A stretch of DNA of 64,000 nucleotides from Dryobates pubescens (taxonomy: Eukaryota; Chordata; Aves; Piciformes; Picidae): contig NC_071615.1 of the NCBI RefSeq assembly GCF_014839835.1, positions 1,798,001-1,862,000 on the forward strand, written 5' to 3'. A program made the translations under genes and the position numbers. The first letter of the stretch is position 1, and every line of letters begins with the position of its first letter. Below are positions 39,601 through 48,959 of this stretch, one piece after another. The notes below the pieces were generated by a model that worked only from the letters and a program-made list of their open reading frames with translations, did no database searches and was not told the origin of the DNA.

Positions 39601-42600
39601 AGGGCCATCACCAGCTGAGCAGGCAACGTGTGCCACCCCAAACACACCTAGCACCCCATCCCCAGAGACACCCACCAGCCCCATGGCTGGGCCAGGCTGG
39701 CAGCAGCATCCTGCCACCAGCAATTAGGTCAGTGGTGAGTAGGGGCTGTCCTGGAGGGGGTCACACCTGAGGCCAGCCATGTCTCACCTGATGACAATGC
39801 ACTGGTTGTGTTTGGCATCCATCACTTTGGAGTAGGCGACGCTGGCAATGGCAAAGAGGTGCCTAGGGAGGGGGGAAGGAGAGGTGGGCTGGGGAGGCTA
39901 CACCGGAGGGGCACAGGGACGCTCATTTCACCCCCAGCGTCACTGCACCACACCAACATCTTGTGGCTGAGTGTCCCTGGGTGTCTGGGACTGCCTGAGA
40001 GGTGCTGTAGGACCCAGGGGTGGGTGATGGTTGTGTGGGTGGGATGACCCTGCCCCCTCAAGCTGTGACACCCCAGTACTCACGGGGGGTTCTCGCCCAG
40101 GGCTCTGCTTTCGTACTGCAGCACCTGCTCGGTGCCGTAGATGTTGTAGAGCCGGTAGGGGTTCACTGACACCAGGATGCTGCCGATGTAGGTCTGTGGG
40201 AGTGGGAGGTTTGGGGCTGTAAGTTCTTGGAAGGCCATGACTGCCCTGAAGACCCTGCACTCGGGGTACCTGAGGGATGCCAGCCACCCCTGAGCTTACA
40301 TAGATGAGCTGCCGCTCGAAGCGCGTCCGGATGTTGCTCAGCACTGCGGCCTCCTGGAGGTCCCTGTCACGGAGCAGAGGCTGTTAGGGGGTAGCAGTGG
40401 GACAGGAGATGTCTGCCACCCCTGAGCCTGTCCCCAGCACCTCCGGCCCTGGGAGGCTGAAGAGGTCCCCATGTTCAGATGGGATGGGAGCAGTGGGGTG
40501 CACAGAGATGCTGCAGCCTCATCAGGTCCTGTGGTGCTGGGTCACAGTGGGTGGTGAAAGGGATGGGGACACTCACTCCAGCTGGGTCATGTCCTCCAGC
40601 CCATCCTCTTCTTTTGGCTCATGGTACCGCATGATGGGCAGGCTGCACAACGACTGCATCTGCAGGGAGCAATCCAGCAAACTTCATCAAGGCAGGGCAG
40701 TGCCAACACCTTCCAACATCCCACCCAACCACCACTGCCACCCCAAACCCACAATCTGTGTCTCCAAACCAGAGAGCTCACAGCCAGGGACCTTGGGCAA
40801 GCACGACAGGTCCCCTGGCAAGTGTCATTTATCAGGGAAAGCAGCAGGGGCTGGAAATAAGGATATGGAGCCACCAAGGGGGACATGGAACTGCCAGGGT
40901 ATCCTTGGGGACTGTCTCTGGAAAGGCTGATCCCAAAAAGCTCTGTTCCCATTTGCTGTGGGGAGGGCAAAACAGGCAAAGGTGGCTGTGCCAGCCCCAC
41001 TGCAACACTCCACAGGTCACCTGTACCCCCACAGGGACTTGAAAGGAGTGGGCAATGGGGATTCCAGGGCAAGGCTGGCACATCTGGGGAGCTGGTAGAA
41101 GGGCTCTGTGGTGGAGGCCATGGGGCTGGAGGCTGCTCCTCACAGCCATGCACAGAGGTGGCACAGAGCGGATGGCACACAGGAGCCCAAGCTGGCAGGC
41201 AGCCAGGCGGTGGGCAGGAAAGCAGACACCTGCCAGGTCAGCATGCCACCTGCGCCTGCCCCTGCCCCAGATCAGGTCTCAGTGTTTCCATACACCAGAG
41301 TCAAGTGTCCCCAAAGGGGCCATGCATGGGGGGAACACACAACGGGCTGCCACCACCCCCCTACAGCCTGCCCCCAAAGCAATTCCCCTCCCCAGCACTC
41401 AGTGCACCCACAGCCACTTACCCCCCACCTTGAGCACTGCAAAGCCCCCAGCACTGGTGGCTTTGTGCCCCAGTGAGCCAGCAGCCATCCCCAACGTGCC
41501 ATCCCCATCCCTCCAGCTGCTGCCTCGCCCCCCAGCTCTGTCCCAGCACTGTCACCCACGGTGATCTCCCCGCTGGCATTACCTTGCTGCGCCAGGGCTC
41601 TTTGGTGCCCAGGTACCTGTCCGCCCAGGGGTGCCTGTCCCGCCAGCCACTGCCCGCTGGCGAGCGCTGGCACAAGTACCGGCTGATGTCGACTCCTCTC
41701 TGGCTCGCCCACCGCCGGCTGCCACGCTGGGTGGGCTGCCGGAGAAGACCCTGCTCGGTCGTCCAGGTGTCGGGCATCTCCCGCACCCGCACGACGTGCT
41801 GCTTGGACCAGTGCTGCTTGTACATGCGGGACGCCCTCCGGAAGGAGCCCAACCTCTGCACCTGCGGCGTCACCACCGCGTAGCGTCCCGCGCCCTCCTC
41901 CCCGGCCACCCCATCACCCTCCATGGCCTCCACAGGACCCAGGGCACGGATGCTGGGGCGGGGGGCAGCTGGAGAGCCGGGGGCTCGGCTGTGGGGTGCT
42001 GGGAAAGCGGCACGGCGCTGCGGTGAGGGGCTGCGGTTGCCGCGTCGGGTCGAGGAGAGGATGGGGCGCCCGGTGTCAGCCCAGCCCCGGCGCCCCGCCG
42101 GTGGGCTCGGGGGTCTGCGGGTGCTCCCATCCCGTAGGGAGGGGCGTGGGGGTGAGGAGGGCGAGCGGGTGGAGGGATGGCGGGTGGGTGGTGAGGGGGC
42201 TTTGGCAGAGGCCATGCTCCCCACAATCAGCGAAGCCAAGGATTTTCCCACGGAGCGCCTCAGGGAGGGGCTGCGTCCCCCCGTTTCGGCTGGAGATGGC
42301 CTCGCCGCGGGGGGGTGCGGGGTCATCCCAGCGAGGGGCTTCCCGATGCGCTGGATGAAGGTTTTGGGAGTGCCAGGAGCAGAGCTAGGCGGAGGGGGCA
42401 CTCCAGTGGGACCCCGCGAGGCACCCTGCCAGGGGGACAGCTCCTCATCCCACGAGGGACCAGGGTGGCCAAGGCGACGGCTGCCAGGGCGCGATGCCGG
42501 TGTCAGGAAGGGGTTCCTCTGTAACGGCTTCACTGCCTTGGTGGGGGGCTCGGGAAGCCGGGGCCAGGCCTGAGGGAGTGGCAGCCCGGGGGGGCTGCTC

Positions 42601-45149
42601 CGCCGTGATGGCCGCGGAGAAAAGGGTCTCCCTGACCCTGATATGGGCACCCCTAAACGCCTCCCCACCGGCCCCGCCGAGCGGGGGGCAGCCGGTGCAG
42701 GGTTGCGGGGTTCGAGGGCAAACCGCTGGAAGCTGTCCCCGAGGGAGGGGGATCGCCGCAGCCCCTCGCCCCGCATGCTGCCGGGGCGCTGCCGGGCTGG
42801 CGGGGGTGACGAGGAGCGGCCAGGGTTGGCGAAGGGGTTGCGGAGCGATGGCTGCCGGGGAGGTGGGGAGGGGTCCCTGGCTGGAGATGCTCTTGGCTGG
42901 GGATCGCGGCCAGAGCGTCTGTAAGAGGGCTGGGGGGTGCGTAGGGGGCGGCTGGAGGGCTGTGAGAGGGACCGCTGGAGGAATTGCCCCAAAGGGCTCC
43001 CAAACGCCCGCGCCGCCGAAACTCGGCGTCCTAGGGGTGCCGCGGGGCTGGGGGCTGCTCCCGCCCGTGGTGGCTCGTACTCATCGTAGTCATCCTCGTC
43101 ATGACCAGCGGGCAGGTGGGGAGACGGCAGGAGGGGGACATCCAGGCGGTCTCTGCCAAAAAGCTTAACCTGGGGTCGGGGGAAGAGCCTGAATTTCCTG
43201 TTGAGGGAGAGCTTGGAGGAGAGCGTCTCCCGCATGCCCCGGAGGGAGGAGGTATTGAGGACGGAAAAAGGATACTCTCCCTCCTCCTCCGCCTCTTCCT
43301 CCCACTCCTCAGGCTCCTCAGCCTCAGCGATCTCCTCCAGGCCCAGGGCATAGGGGTTGCATGAGGACTGGGCGTGCGGTGCCCACCCCCCTTCGCTGTA
43401 CTGGATGCGATGCTCGGGGTACTCATCCCCCAGGTACTCCCCAGCAAGGGGTTCCTCAAAGTCCTCGTAGGGGTCCCCCCCATAGCCAAAGGGCCTCGCT
43501 GCCTCCTCACCATACTCCGGGTCACTGCTGTAAGGGTCGTAGAGGGCAAGGGAGGACCTGCCCCCGAGTGGTTCCTCATCTTCGTGGTTCATGTAGCCGT
43601 AGGGGGGCCCCGGGGGGTCATCCTCCTCCCAGCCGCCCCCATAGAAGCCGTAATCCTCCTCTGTTTCATAGCCAGGGTAGTCAGTGTAGGGGGTCGGCCC
43701 AGTGTCCTCGAAGCCATACCCTGCCGAGTAGGCTGGACTTTGGACATAGCCTTCCTCCTCCTCAGAGTAGCCATTTTGGGGGCCATAGTCTCCATCCTCC
43801 TCCTCGGCATAGCCATGCCACGGGCCGTAGGATCCTTCCTCCTCAGCATAGCCACGCCGGGGGCCGTAGGCTCCATCTTCCTTCTTGGCGTACCCGCGGC
43901 GGGAGCCATAGGCTCCATCCCGGCGGCCGTGGGCTCCATCCTGCTCGGCCCAGCCGTAGCGCGGCGCGGGCGGCTCCGCTGGGGCGCGCTGGGAGCCGCG
44001 GCGGGACGGGCGCCGCGCCATGCTGCCCTGCCGCTTCTGGCTCTGGCGCACGCTGCCGGGGGCCGAGAGCCTGCTGCTGACAGGGATATGCTTCATGTTG
44101 GCCCGGTGCCTGAGGATCTCGTCTTCCGCGGGGAACGGCAGCTTCCTGGCACCGATACGGGAGAGCCAGGCCGCGTCAGTCGCCCGGCCTCCGGTCAGCT
44201 TCCCGCGCCGGGAGAGCACCTTCCTGGCCAGCCAGCCCGTGGCGGCGGCCGCCTTGCTCAGCACCCGCGCCCGGGGCTTGAATTTCCTCTCGGGGCGCCG
44301 TCGGAAGAGGGATTCTCCGTTCTCGGCCTCCTGCCCGCCCCGCCGCTGCAGCAAGGATGGCTTCGACGGCGGGGAGCTGGCGGCTGCCTCCTTCCGCTTC
44401 TTGCCCACCTGCTTGAAGCGAACCATCAGGTTGGAGGTGGACTTGAGCACCGCCTTGTTTTTCTTCTTCTTCTTCCTCTTGGTGCTGTGCTTCTGCAGCC
44501 CCCAGAAGAAGCGGGAGGTGTTCTTGAACTGCCCCTTCTTGGGCCGCGGCAGCCCCAGCTTCTTGAAGCCCAGGAAGAGCTTCGAGGCACTGCGGAGGTT
44601 CTGCTTTGTCCGGGCCTTTGGCGCTGGTTCCTCCTCCACTGCCTGCTCTTCCTCCTCCTCAGGGGGAACGGGCTCTGCGGGTGCCTTGGGCTGGTCCTTG
44701 GCCCCTTTCTTCTTCTTGGCATTGTTGCCTGTTAGTCCTGTTAGCAGCTTGGAGGGGCCCTTTACGTTCTTCTTAGTTGGTGCTGCATCGCTCTCGCCTT
44801 CCCCTTCCTCTGCCTCCAGCTGTACCTTCTTCCCTTGGCCTGGTTTCTTCACTACCACCCCCTTGAGCACCCCCTTCTTTTCCTTCCCCTTCCCCTTCTT
44901 GGGCTCTTCCACAGCTGGCTCTTCTGCAGCTGGCTCCTCCACAGCTGGCTGCGGCTCCTCCTCCTTCTCCTTTTCTTCCTCCACCACCTCTGTCTCCTCG
45001 CCCTCCTCTGCCTTCAGCAGCTCCGTATCCGAGGTCTCCTCTGACTCGGTGGGCTCCTGCTCCTCCTTCTTGCCCTTCTTCCCTTTCCCTTTGCCTCCCT
45101 TCCCTTTGGCCTCTGCATCCTTTTTGGGCTCCCCCTTCTTGCCAGCCAT
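21562..45149 (-). CDS. MYO15A: MYO15A, unconventional myosin XV (complete, 63 coding exons)
   Basis: Actin-based motor that carries whirlin and EPS8 to stereocilia tips in hair cells; mutations in the human gene cause deafness DFNB3. My exon assignment sums to 10,350 nt, or 3,449 residues (human 3,530). Every intron is GT-AG and every phase joins. Order of parts: Lys/Tyr/Pro-rich N-terminal extension (1-1189), motor (about 1190-1869), three light-chain-binding helices (about 1870-1956), MyTH4 (within 2024-2326), low-complexity linker (to 2508), FERM-like region (to 2778), SH3 (about 2779-2909), second MyTH4 (about 2910-3123), and FERM (to 3449) ending in the PDZ ligand SEITLL. The start ATG has a purine at -3 and G at +4. 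DRG2 lies upstream and ALKBH5 downstream, both on the same strand. Detailed exon blocks follow. Confidence 0.98.
22350..22631 (+). mobile_element. CR1 LINE fragment in a MYO15A intron, plus strand
   Basis: Sense-strand CR1 in the intron 22299-23550, antisense to MYO15A. It ends in TTCTGATTCTAG-type terminal repeats and directly abuts an oppositely oriented CR1. Confidence 0.88.
22637..22753 (-). mobile_element. CR1 3' fragment in a MYO15A intron, minus strand
   Basis: About 117 bp of the 3' end of a young-type CR1 (GAATCAACCAGGTCGGAAGAGACC). It forms a tail-to-tail pair with the plus-strand copy to its left. Confidence 0.85.
22840..23010. repeat. AGCATCACATCCTC-type minisatellite, left part
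   Basis: Loose repeats of an AGCA-YCACATCC-YC unit, about 14-17 bp, in the intron 22299-23550. The same repeat resumes beyond a CR1 copy at 23440-23530. Confidence 0.65.
23015..23430 (-). mobile_element. CR1 LINE fragment splitting a minisatellite
   Basis: Minus-strand CR1 of the same young type as those at 5480 and 7361. Both flanks are the AGCATCACATCC minisatellite, so the insertion came after the array existed. Confidence 0.88.
23436..23530. repeat. AGCATCACATCCTC-type minisatellite, right part
   Basis: Continuation of the 22840-23010 array after the CR1 insertion, including two CCTCATTAGCACTG units in tandem. Confidence 0.65.
25003..26476 (-). CDS. MYO15A: MYO15A second MyTH4 domain exons
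   Basis: Exons: 26343-26476, 26213-26264, 25997-26069, 25721-25794, 25542-25624, 25222-25352, 25003-25097. Conserved landmarks: [98 protein letters not shown] and [19 protein letters not shown]. It forms a supramodule with the C-terminal FERM that binds cargo at the stereocilium tip. Confidence 0.95.
26549..27485 (-). CDS. MYO15A: MYO15A SH3 domain exons
   Basis: Exons: 27374-27485, 27158-27232, 26549-26754. The SH3 fold is recognisable from [24 protein letters not shown], then [14 protein letters not shown] and [27 protein letters not shown]. The ALYDY-type motif is changed to AVRSY, as in mammals. An alanine-rich helix ([19 protein letters not shown]) follows and links to the second MyTH4. 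Confidence 0.95.
27729..29392 (-). CDS. MYO15A: MYO15A first FERM-like region exons
   Basis: Exons: 29317-29392, 29121-29217, 28741-28862, 28570-28629, 28392-28467, 28158-28273, 27954-28072, 27729-27870. Matches to the family: [81 protein letters not shown] and [19 protein letters not shown]. This block is a degenerate FERM in myosin XV. The donor of exon 29121-29217 was chosen at CCAG|GTATCA because it alone keeps phase with the next exon. Confidence 0.93.
29400..29760. repeat. ATCACCTGCACCC minisatellite with a CR1 scrap inside
   Basis: The intron 29393-29812 is largely made of diverged units of the form GGCATCACCTGCACCCYRGC (about 20 bp). A CR1 3' end of about 42 bp (29540-29581) interrupts it. 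Confidence 0.75.
29540..29581 (-). mobile_element. CR1 3' scrap within a MYO15A intron minisatellite
   Basis: AGAATCACACAGGTTGGAAGGGACTCC is the inverted CR1 3' terminus; nothing else of the element remains. Confidence 0.65.
29813..30950 (-). CDS. MYO15A: MYO15A Pro-rich linker exons
   Basis: Exons: 30856-30950, 30660-30751, 30448-30565, 30245-30285, 30062-30125, 29813-29951. Conserved islands are [19 protein letters not shown] and [19 protein letters not shown]; the rest is Pro/Gly/Ser-rich. The 41-bp and 64-bp exons (30245-30285 and 30062-30125) were placed by phase and splice consensus rather than strong similarity, so they are the least certain exons of the gene. Confidence 0.82.
31076..33854 (-). 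CDS. MYO15A: MYO15A post-neck linker and first MyTH4 domain exons
   Basis: Exons: 33801-33854, 33558-33705, 33338-33468, 32545-32640, 32219-32454, 31620-31798, 31452-31524, 31076-31267. The first encodes a charged [18 protein letters not shown] helix that replaces a different segment in human. From [15 protein letters not shown] onward the sequence is a close match to the first MyTH4 unit ([39 protein letters not shown]) and the following conserved [13 protein letters not shown] and [14 protein letters not shown] stretches. MyTH4 domains bind cytoskeletal partners. The last exon ends in overlapping donors (see findings). Confidence 0.95.
31830..32140. repeat. Diverged intronic minisatellite, about 70-bp period
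   Basis: The intron 31799-32218 shows recurring TGCCAGGCTGG, GGACCTGGACAGCATCCT and YCTTGGGCRTRTGTGCC blocks with roughly 65-75 bp spacing. It is strongly diverged. Confidence 0.5.
34136..34465 (-). CDS. MYO15A: MYO15A neck (light-chain-binding) exons
   Basis: Exons 34290-34465 and 34136-34220. They encode the lever arm with three IQ-like helices: [37 protein letters not shown] and [17 protein letters not shown]. The first two fit the IQ pattern best and the third is degenerate, as in human. They are separated by the smallest intron I found in the gene (69 bp, 34221-34289). Confidence 0.96.
34544..40659 (-). CDS. MYO15A: MYO15A motor domain exons (20 exons)
   Basis: Exons: 40577-40659, 40300-40363, 40084-40193, 39788-39862, 39484-39574, 38909-39012, 38362-38425, 38166-38279, 37861-38022, 37653-37766, 37487-37545, 37034-37157, 36849-36944, 36627-36758, 36080-36205, 35848-35925, 35319-35473, 35137-35182, 34888-35012, 34544-34661. 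The motor hydrolyses ATP and walks on actin. Visible motifs: P-loop GESGSGKT (39484-39574), switch [11 protein letters not shown] (38909-39012), switch II DIYGFE (37034-37157), relay region, basic loop 2 with [11 protein letters not shown] (35319-35473), and the converter [18 protein letters not shown]. The first exon starts exactly with ATG ([10 protein letters not shown]), a possible start for the short isoform. Confidence 0.97.
37196..37350. repeat. Short tandem repeats in MYO15A intron
   Basis: An ACAGCATGGC run (37196-37224) is followed by three copies of AGCCAGAAGCCATCACAGCC with variable spacers in the intron 37158-37486. Confidence 0.7.
41583..45149 (-). CDS. MYO15A: MYO15A long N-terminal extension exon
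   Basis: One 3,567-bp exon encodes residues 1-1189. This is the family's giant extension found only in the long isoform, which in mouse works at the shorter stereocilia rows. Parts: Lys/Glu-rich head (1-130); four related S/T-S-K/R-L/F-F motifs (131-248); basic patches; a Tyr/Glu/Gly repeat (residues about 400-470, DNA 43744-43950); the conserved [24 protein letters not shown]; a Pro/Ser/Arg-rich region; and a conserved end [21 protein letters not shown] leading into the motor. The donor is AAG|GTAATG. The short isoform would skip it and start at the ATG that begins the next exon. The sequence is disordered in character and diverges much faster than the motor. Confidence 0.96.
43744..43950 (-). 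repeat. MYO15A: Coding tandem repeat in MYO15A extension
   Basis: Five in-frame units of 13-14 codons with consensus [14 protein letters not shown] lie inside the long N-terminal exon. It falls where human myosin XV has a Tyr/Pro/Asp-rich stretch. All copies preserve the frame. Confidence 0.8.
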
Positions 45150-45500
45150 CCCAGCAGCGACAGGGACTCATGCTCTGGCCCCGCCGGGGCCCTGGGAGCT
45201 GATACCCTGCGCGGGCACAAGGCAGGTCCCGGCGCACCGTCTGGCTGCCAACCCCGCAGCCTGCCCCGGGTGGGTATTTACCTGTGCCTGGGTTTGGTGA
45301 GGCCTGTGCCCGGCTCCCTCGGCCGCTGGCAGCGCCCCCCTTGGCATGGCGCTGGGGGGCAGGACGGCAGCCCCGGCGCAGCTCGGCGGCAGCTGTCTCC
45401 TGCCTGCTGCAGCACCTTTGGCAGAGCGGTGCTGGCGCCTGGGCTCCGGCTGTAACCCAACCGGCGGGGCTCACGACGGCATCAATAATGTAAGGGACGA
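45150..45500 (-). promoter_or_regulatory. MYO15A: Probable MYO15A 5' UTR, short UTR intron and promoter flank
   Basis: A consensus donor CACAG|GTAAAT lies at 45282/45281 and an acceptor GCGCAG|GG at 45207/45206 on the minus strand. They define a 75-bp intron whose size matches other introns of this gene. This would reproduce the human layout of a non-coding first exon followed by the long coding exon. The GC-rich flank to about 45.5 kb is the likely promoter. No TATA box is obvious. The splice pair is seen; its use is inferred. Confidence 0.5.
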
Positions 45501-48080
45501 GCCGCTCCGGCCCCGAGACGTTTCCGAAGGAGCAGGAGAGGGCCCCCATGGCGGGGAGCAGCCCCCCTCGGGGGATGCTGCAGGGGACGGCACAGAGCAC
45601 AGACACCACACACAGAAAGGACCCTGGCATCTCCCACCTTCCCCATGCTCTCCTCTGGGGAATCAGCCTCTTCCTCTAGCCAGCACAGAGGGGGATGAAG
45701 CCCCGGGCCCCATTTTGTCCCATAAAGACAAACTGTGACACCAAGAGAGAGGAGACAGCTTTGCAGACCCCGAGGCACACGTGGCCCTGGCATGGGGAGC
45801 ACAGCCAAGAGCATCACAGAGGAAGAGCCCAACACCAGACCACATCCTGCAGCCCTGCCGGGAAGCAAAGAGGAGCCAGGAGCCCAGGGAGGTGCTCTCC
45901 ATGCCCTGCCACACGCTGTGTGTGCATGCAGGGTGCCATGTGTGCTCACACGCAGCTGGTGAGGGGGTTTGTGTGCCACACGTGTGCCCTGTGGCGGTGC
46001 CAGCAGCCTGTCTGCACACACACGTGCCCAGACTCAGGGTGACCACATCAAATGTTAATGCCAGGGCTGGATTCCTGCTGCTGCAGGCTCATGAAAGTTG
46101 CAGCAGCATTGATGGGAATTTGTGGATCACCTGCAGGTAGTGGCAGGAGCCAGGTGGGCAGTGGCAGCACCCTCTGCACTCAATCACAGGGGGTATGGGG
46201 GGAGAGCCAGGGGATGAGGAGCAGCAGCAGCATCCAGCTGTGCAGCAGCTGTCATTGTACCAAACCCATTGGCCTCCCCCAGAGCTGTGAGAGTTCCAGG
46301 GCTGCCACCCCCCAGCCCTGTCTTCTCCCCAGCCCAGCCCTTCCCTGGCACATCTGTAGCAAAGAGGCTATTGGCTGTGACCTGAGGGGTTGAGCCTTTC
46401 CTCTGCATTAATTGCTGGGCTGGTAACACCCCAGTGGGGTCTGCACAGACAGAGACCACCCCAGAGCTGCAGGGAGAGAAGAGAGATGGAGCAGGAAAGG
46501 AGGCAGCCGGCACATATCAGGAGAGGGTCTGTAGGGTGACATGAGCATGGGATCAGTGGGAAAGAGCATCAGCAGACCCAAGAACCAAGGCTGTGGGAGA
46601 AGATGCCCAGAGCAACCTCTGACCCCATCACCCCTGAACAGTTCCAGCCCTGTGGCTGAGCCAGGGAAAGCTACCCCACTCCAGGGAAAACCACCTTGAC
46701 CCAAGGGCACAGCCCAAGGCAGCCCACTGCTGGGTGCAGAAAGGGGAGGGAGATTTTGGCCCCTGACAGTCTGCTTTGCCCACCCTAGCCTGGCACAATG
46801 TGTGGGACTGTACCTTTGGAGCACTGGCATCAGTGAGGCAGAGGTCCCAGGGCGACAGCTCCACCATCTCCAGACAGGTCTGCAGCCACCAGCTGGCCCC
46901 GGCTCCGCTTACAGCCTGCTTCCAGTTACAGCTAGAGCAGGGCTCTGTGCCACCACATCATACCATACCCAGCCCTGCCATGCCTCACAGGAGCCCCACA
47001 CCCTGGCCCCATAGAGCCAGCCTGGCTTGGCCAGGCACCTCCTGGCTGTGGCATCTCTCACCACATCCTCTTCCTCATCGCTAGTTCTGGGTCACTGTGC
47101 AGCCACTTTCAAACACCTGTGTGCAGCTCTTGCCACTCCAGTCACGAGCCCCAGAGATGCTGGGAGCGTGGGGACAGGCTGGACCCTTCCAGCAATGGGC
47201 AGTGTGACAGCAGCACAGCTCTCCAAGGCCCTGAGGTACCAGGGGTGGCTCTCCTTGTCCCCTCAAGCACCCACCACATCCCTGATGAAGCTAATTTCAA
47301 TCTCCTGCAGTTCCTCTCTCCAAATGGAGGATGGGAAGCCAGCATCTCCCAAGCATTGTCATGTCCTTGTCTGCCAGCTGCTGCCTGACACAGAGAGTTG
47401 CCCACAACAGAGGTGTTACAGGGAGGAGAGAGGCTGGAGGGGAGATCAGGTGGGCACAATGTGCCCTGGGTTTTGCACTAGTGGGCACACAGGCACACTG
47501 GCTGGTGGCCTCAGAGCCAGGTGACAGCCCCATGCCATCACCTTGACCCTAGAGTTGGGGCCAGGGGCTCTGTGAAGCTTGGCTGTGAGGTCAGGCAGCT
47601 TTCCTGGGCTAAACCAGCCCCAGGGTAAAAGGAACTTGCAGAAGGGGAGGTAGGAGACATGGGGCAGAGATTCCTGGGAACAAAGCAGGTGCGTAGGGGA
47701 GGAAGCTCTGCTCTGGAGGGCAGTGGGAACACTGGGACTGGGGGGAAGGTGGGAATCAGAAGGTGAGATGAGGCAGAGAGCAGACAGGCAGGGACAGCCA
47801 GAGACGGAAGGACACCACATGCCCCAGCCCAGAGGGGCTGAGCCCCTTGCCACAGTGTTAGCAGGAGGACTAACATCACACACAAAAGGTTCCTCCCTGG
47901 CCCTTCCCAGCACAACCTCCACGAGCCCTGGGGACATGCTGCCCAGCTGGGGGACTTGGAGCCACTCACCTGGGGTAGCCCAGCTCACCACATGGCACCG
48001 GGTGGCTGGGTGGTGCCCGAGGGCCCTGGCTCTGCCGGCGCCGTGCTCTCAGCCTCGCTCTCTGCCGGCGACAGTCACTC
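45500..48080. other. Intergenic, MYO15A to DRG2; no gene seen
   Basis: About 2.6 kb of single-copy DNA upstream of MYO15A. No exon, RNA gene or CR1 was recognised. It holds short CA/TG-rich stretches near 45.9-46.0 kb. Confidence 0.5.
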
Positions 48081-48084
48081 CCCC

Positions 48085-48200
48085 GGCAGCCGCAGGACCA
48101 TATTTGAGCACGGCAGCTGCAGGCTGCTGCTCTCCAATGCATATTTGATGACTGCTATTATTCTCATCTCCACTCGTGAGCAGGGACAAGAGCTAATCTT
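48085..48200. promoter_or_regulatory. Candidate conserved element upstream of MYO15A
   Basis: An AT-rich island in GC-rich DNA. It contains CATATTTGAG, an E-box CAGCTG (48115-48120 region) and an octamer/POU-like ATGCATATTTGATGA. Conservation is inferred from composition and motif density only. Confidence 0.35.
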
Positions 48201-48537
48201 CCCTCTGCAGAGCTGGGGAGCGGCAGGAGGGGAGCCAGCTCTGCTCCCTGTCCCCTCAGCCTCATCCTTGGTGGCATGGATGGACAGTCCCACAGACCCT
48301 TTCCACCGTGTGCCAGGAACCCCAGATGTGAATGGCCCTGATGCACTCAACCCCAAAACAATGCAAGCTGAGGAGTCAAAAACACAGGGATGTGGAGGTG
48401 GACACATAACCCTCTCCAGAGCTGGGCTGGGATCAACCAGTTCCTCTGGCTGGGAACAGGGGAGGGATCTAGACATCTATCATCCTGACAGTCCTCTTCG
48501 GGATGAGCAGGGCACCTCCACCTGCCATCCAAAAGCA

Positions 48538-48792
48538 TCATAGAATCATAGCACTGTTGAGGCTGGAAGAGACCTTCGAGATCATAGCCTAGAGCTCAGA
48601 ATCCCACCACTGCTGCTAAGTCACTAAGCCACATCCCTCAGCACCACGTCCATGCCTCTGTTAAATACCTGCAGAGATGGTGACTCCACCACCTCCCTGG
48701 GCAGCCTGTTCCAGTGCCCGAGAGCCCTTGCTGGGAAGAAATGTTTCCCAACATCCAACCCGAATCTCCCCCGGTGCAGCCTGAGGCCGCAC
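48538..48792 (-). mobile_element. CR1 LINE fragment, intergenic
   Basis: Minus-strand CR1 with 3' end near 48538 (TCATAGAATCATAGCACTGTTGAGGC) and truncation near 48790. It lies between two AT-rich candidate regulatory blocks. Confidence 0.88.
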
Positions 48793-48959
48793 ATCCAGGT
48801 GCCTCAAAGCTTCACCCTCCCCCTCCTCCCGCACTGTGTTCCTGCATCACAGCAAACTGGGGAGCATTTCGAAGCAGGGATGGAGCTCCCAACCTTAGGG
48901 GTAGGGAGAGGAGCCTGCCGCAGGTGCCGCACCACGCCAGCAAAACCTCCTCTCCCTTT

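Noticed and set aside
43361-45300. Plus-strand frames of 239-453 codons opposite the MYO15A long exon
   Set aside because: Shadows of the GC-rich coding strand; the minus-strand frame is the conserved myosin extension.
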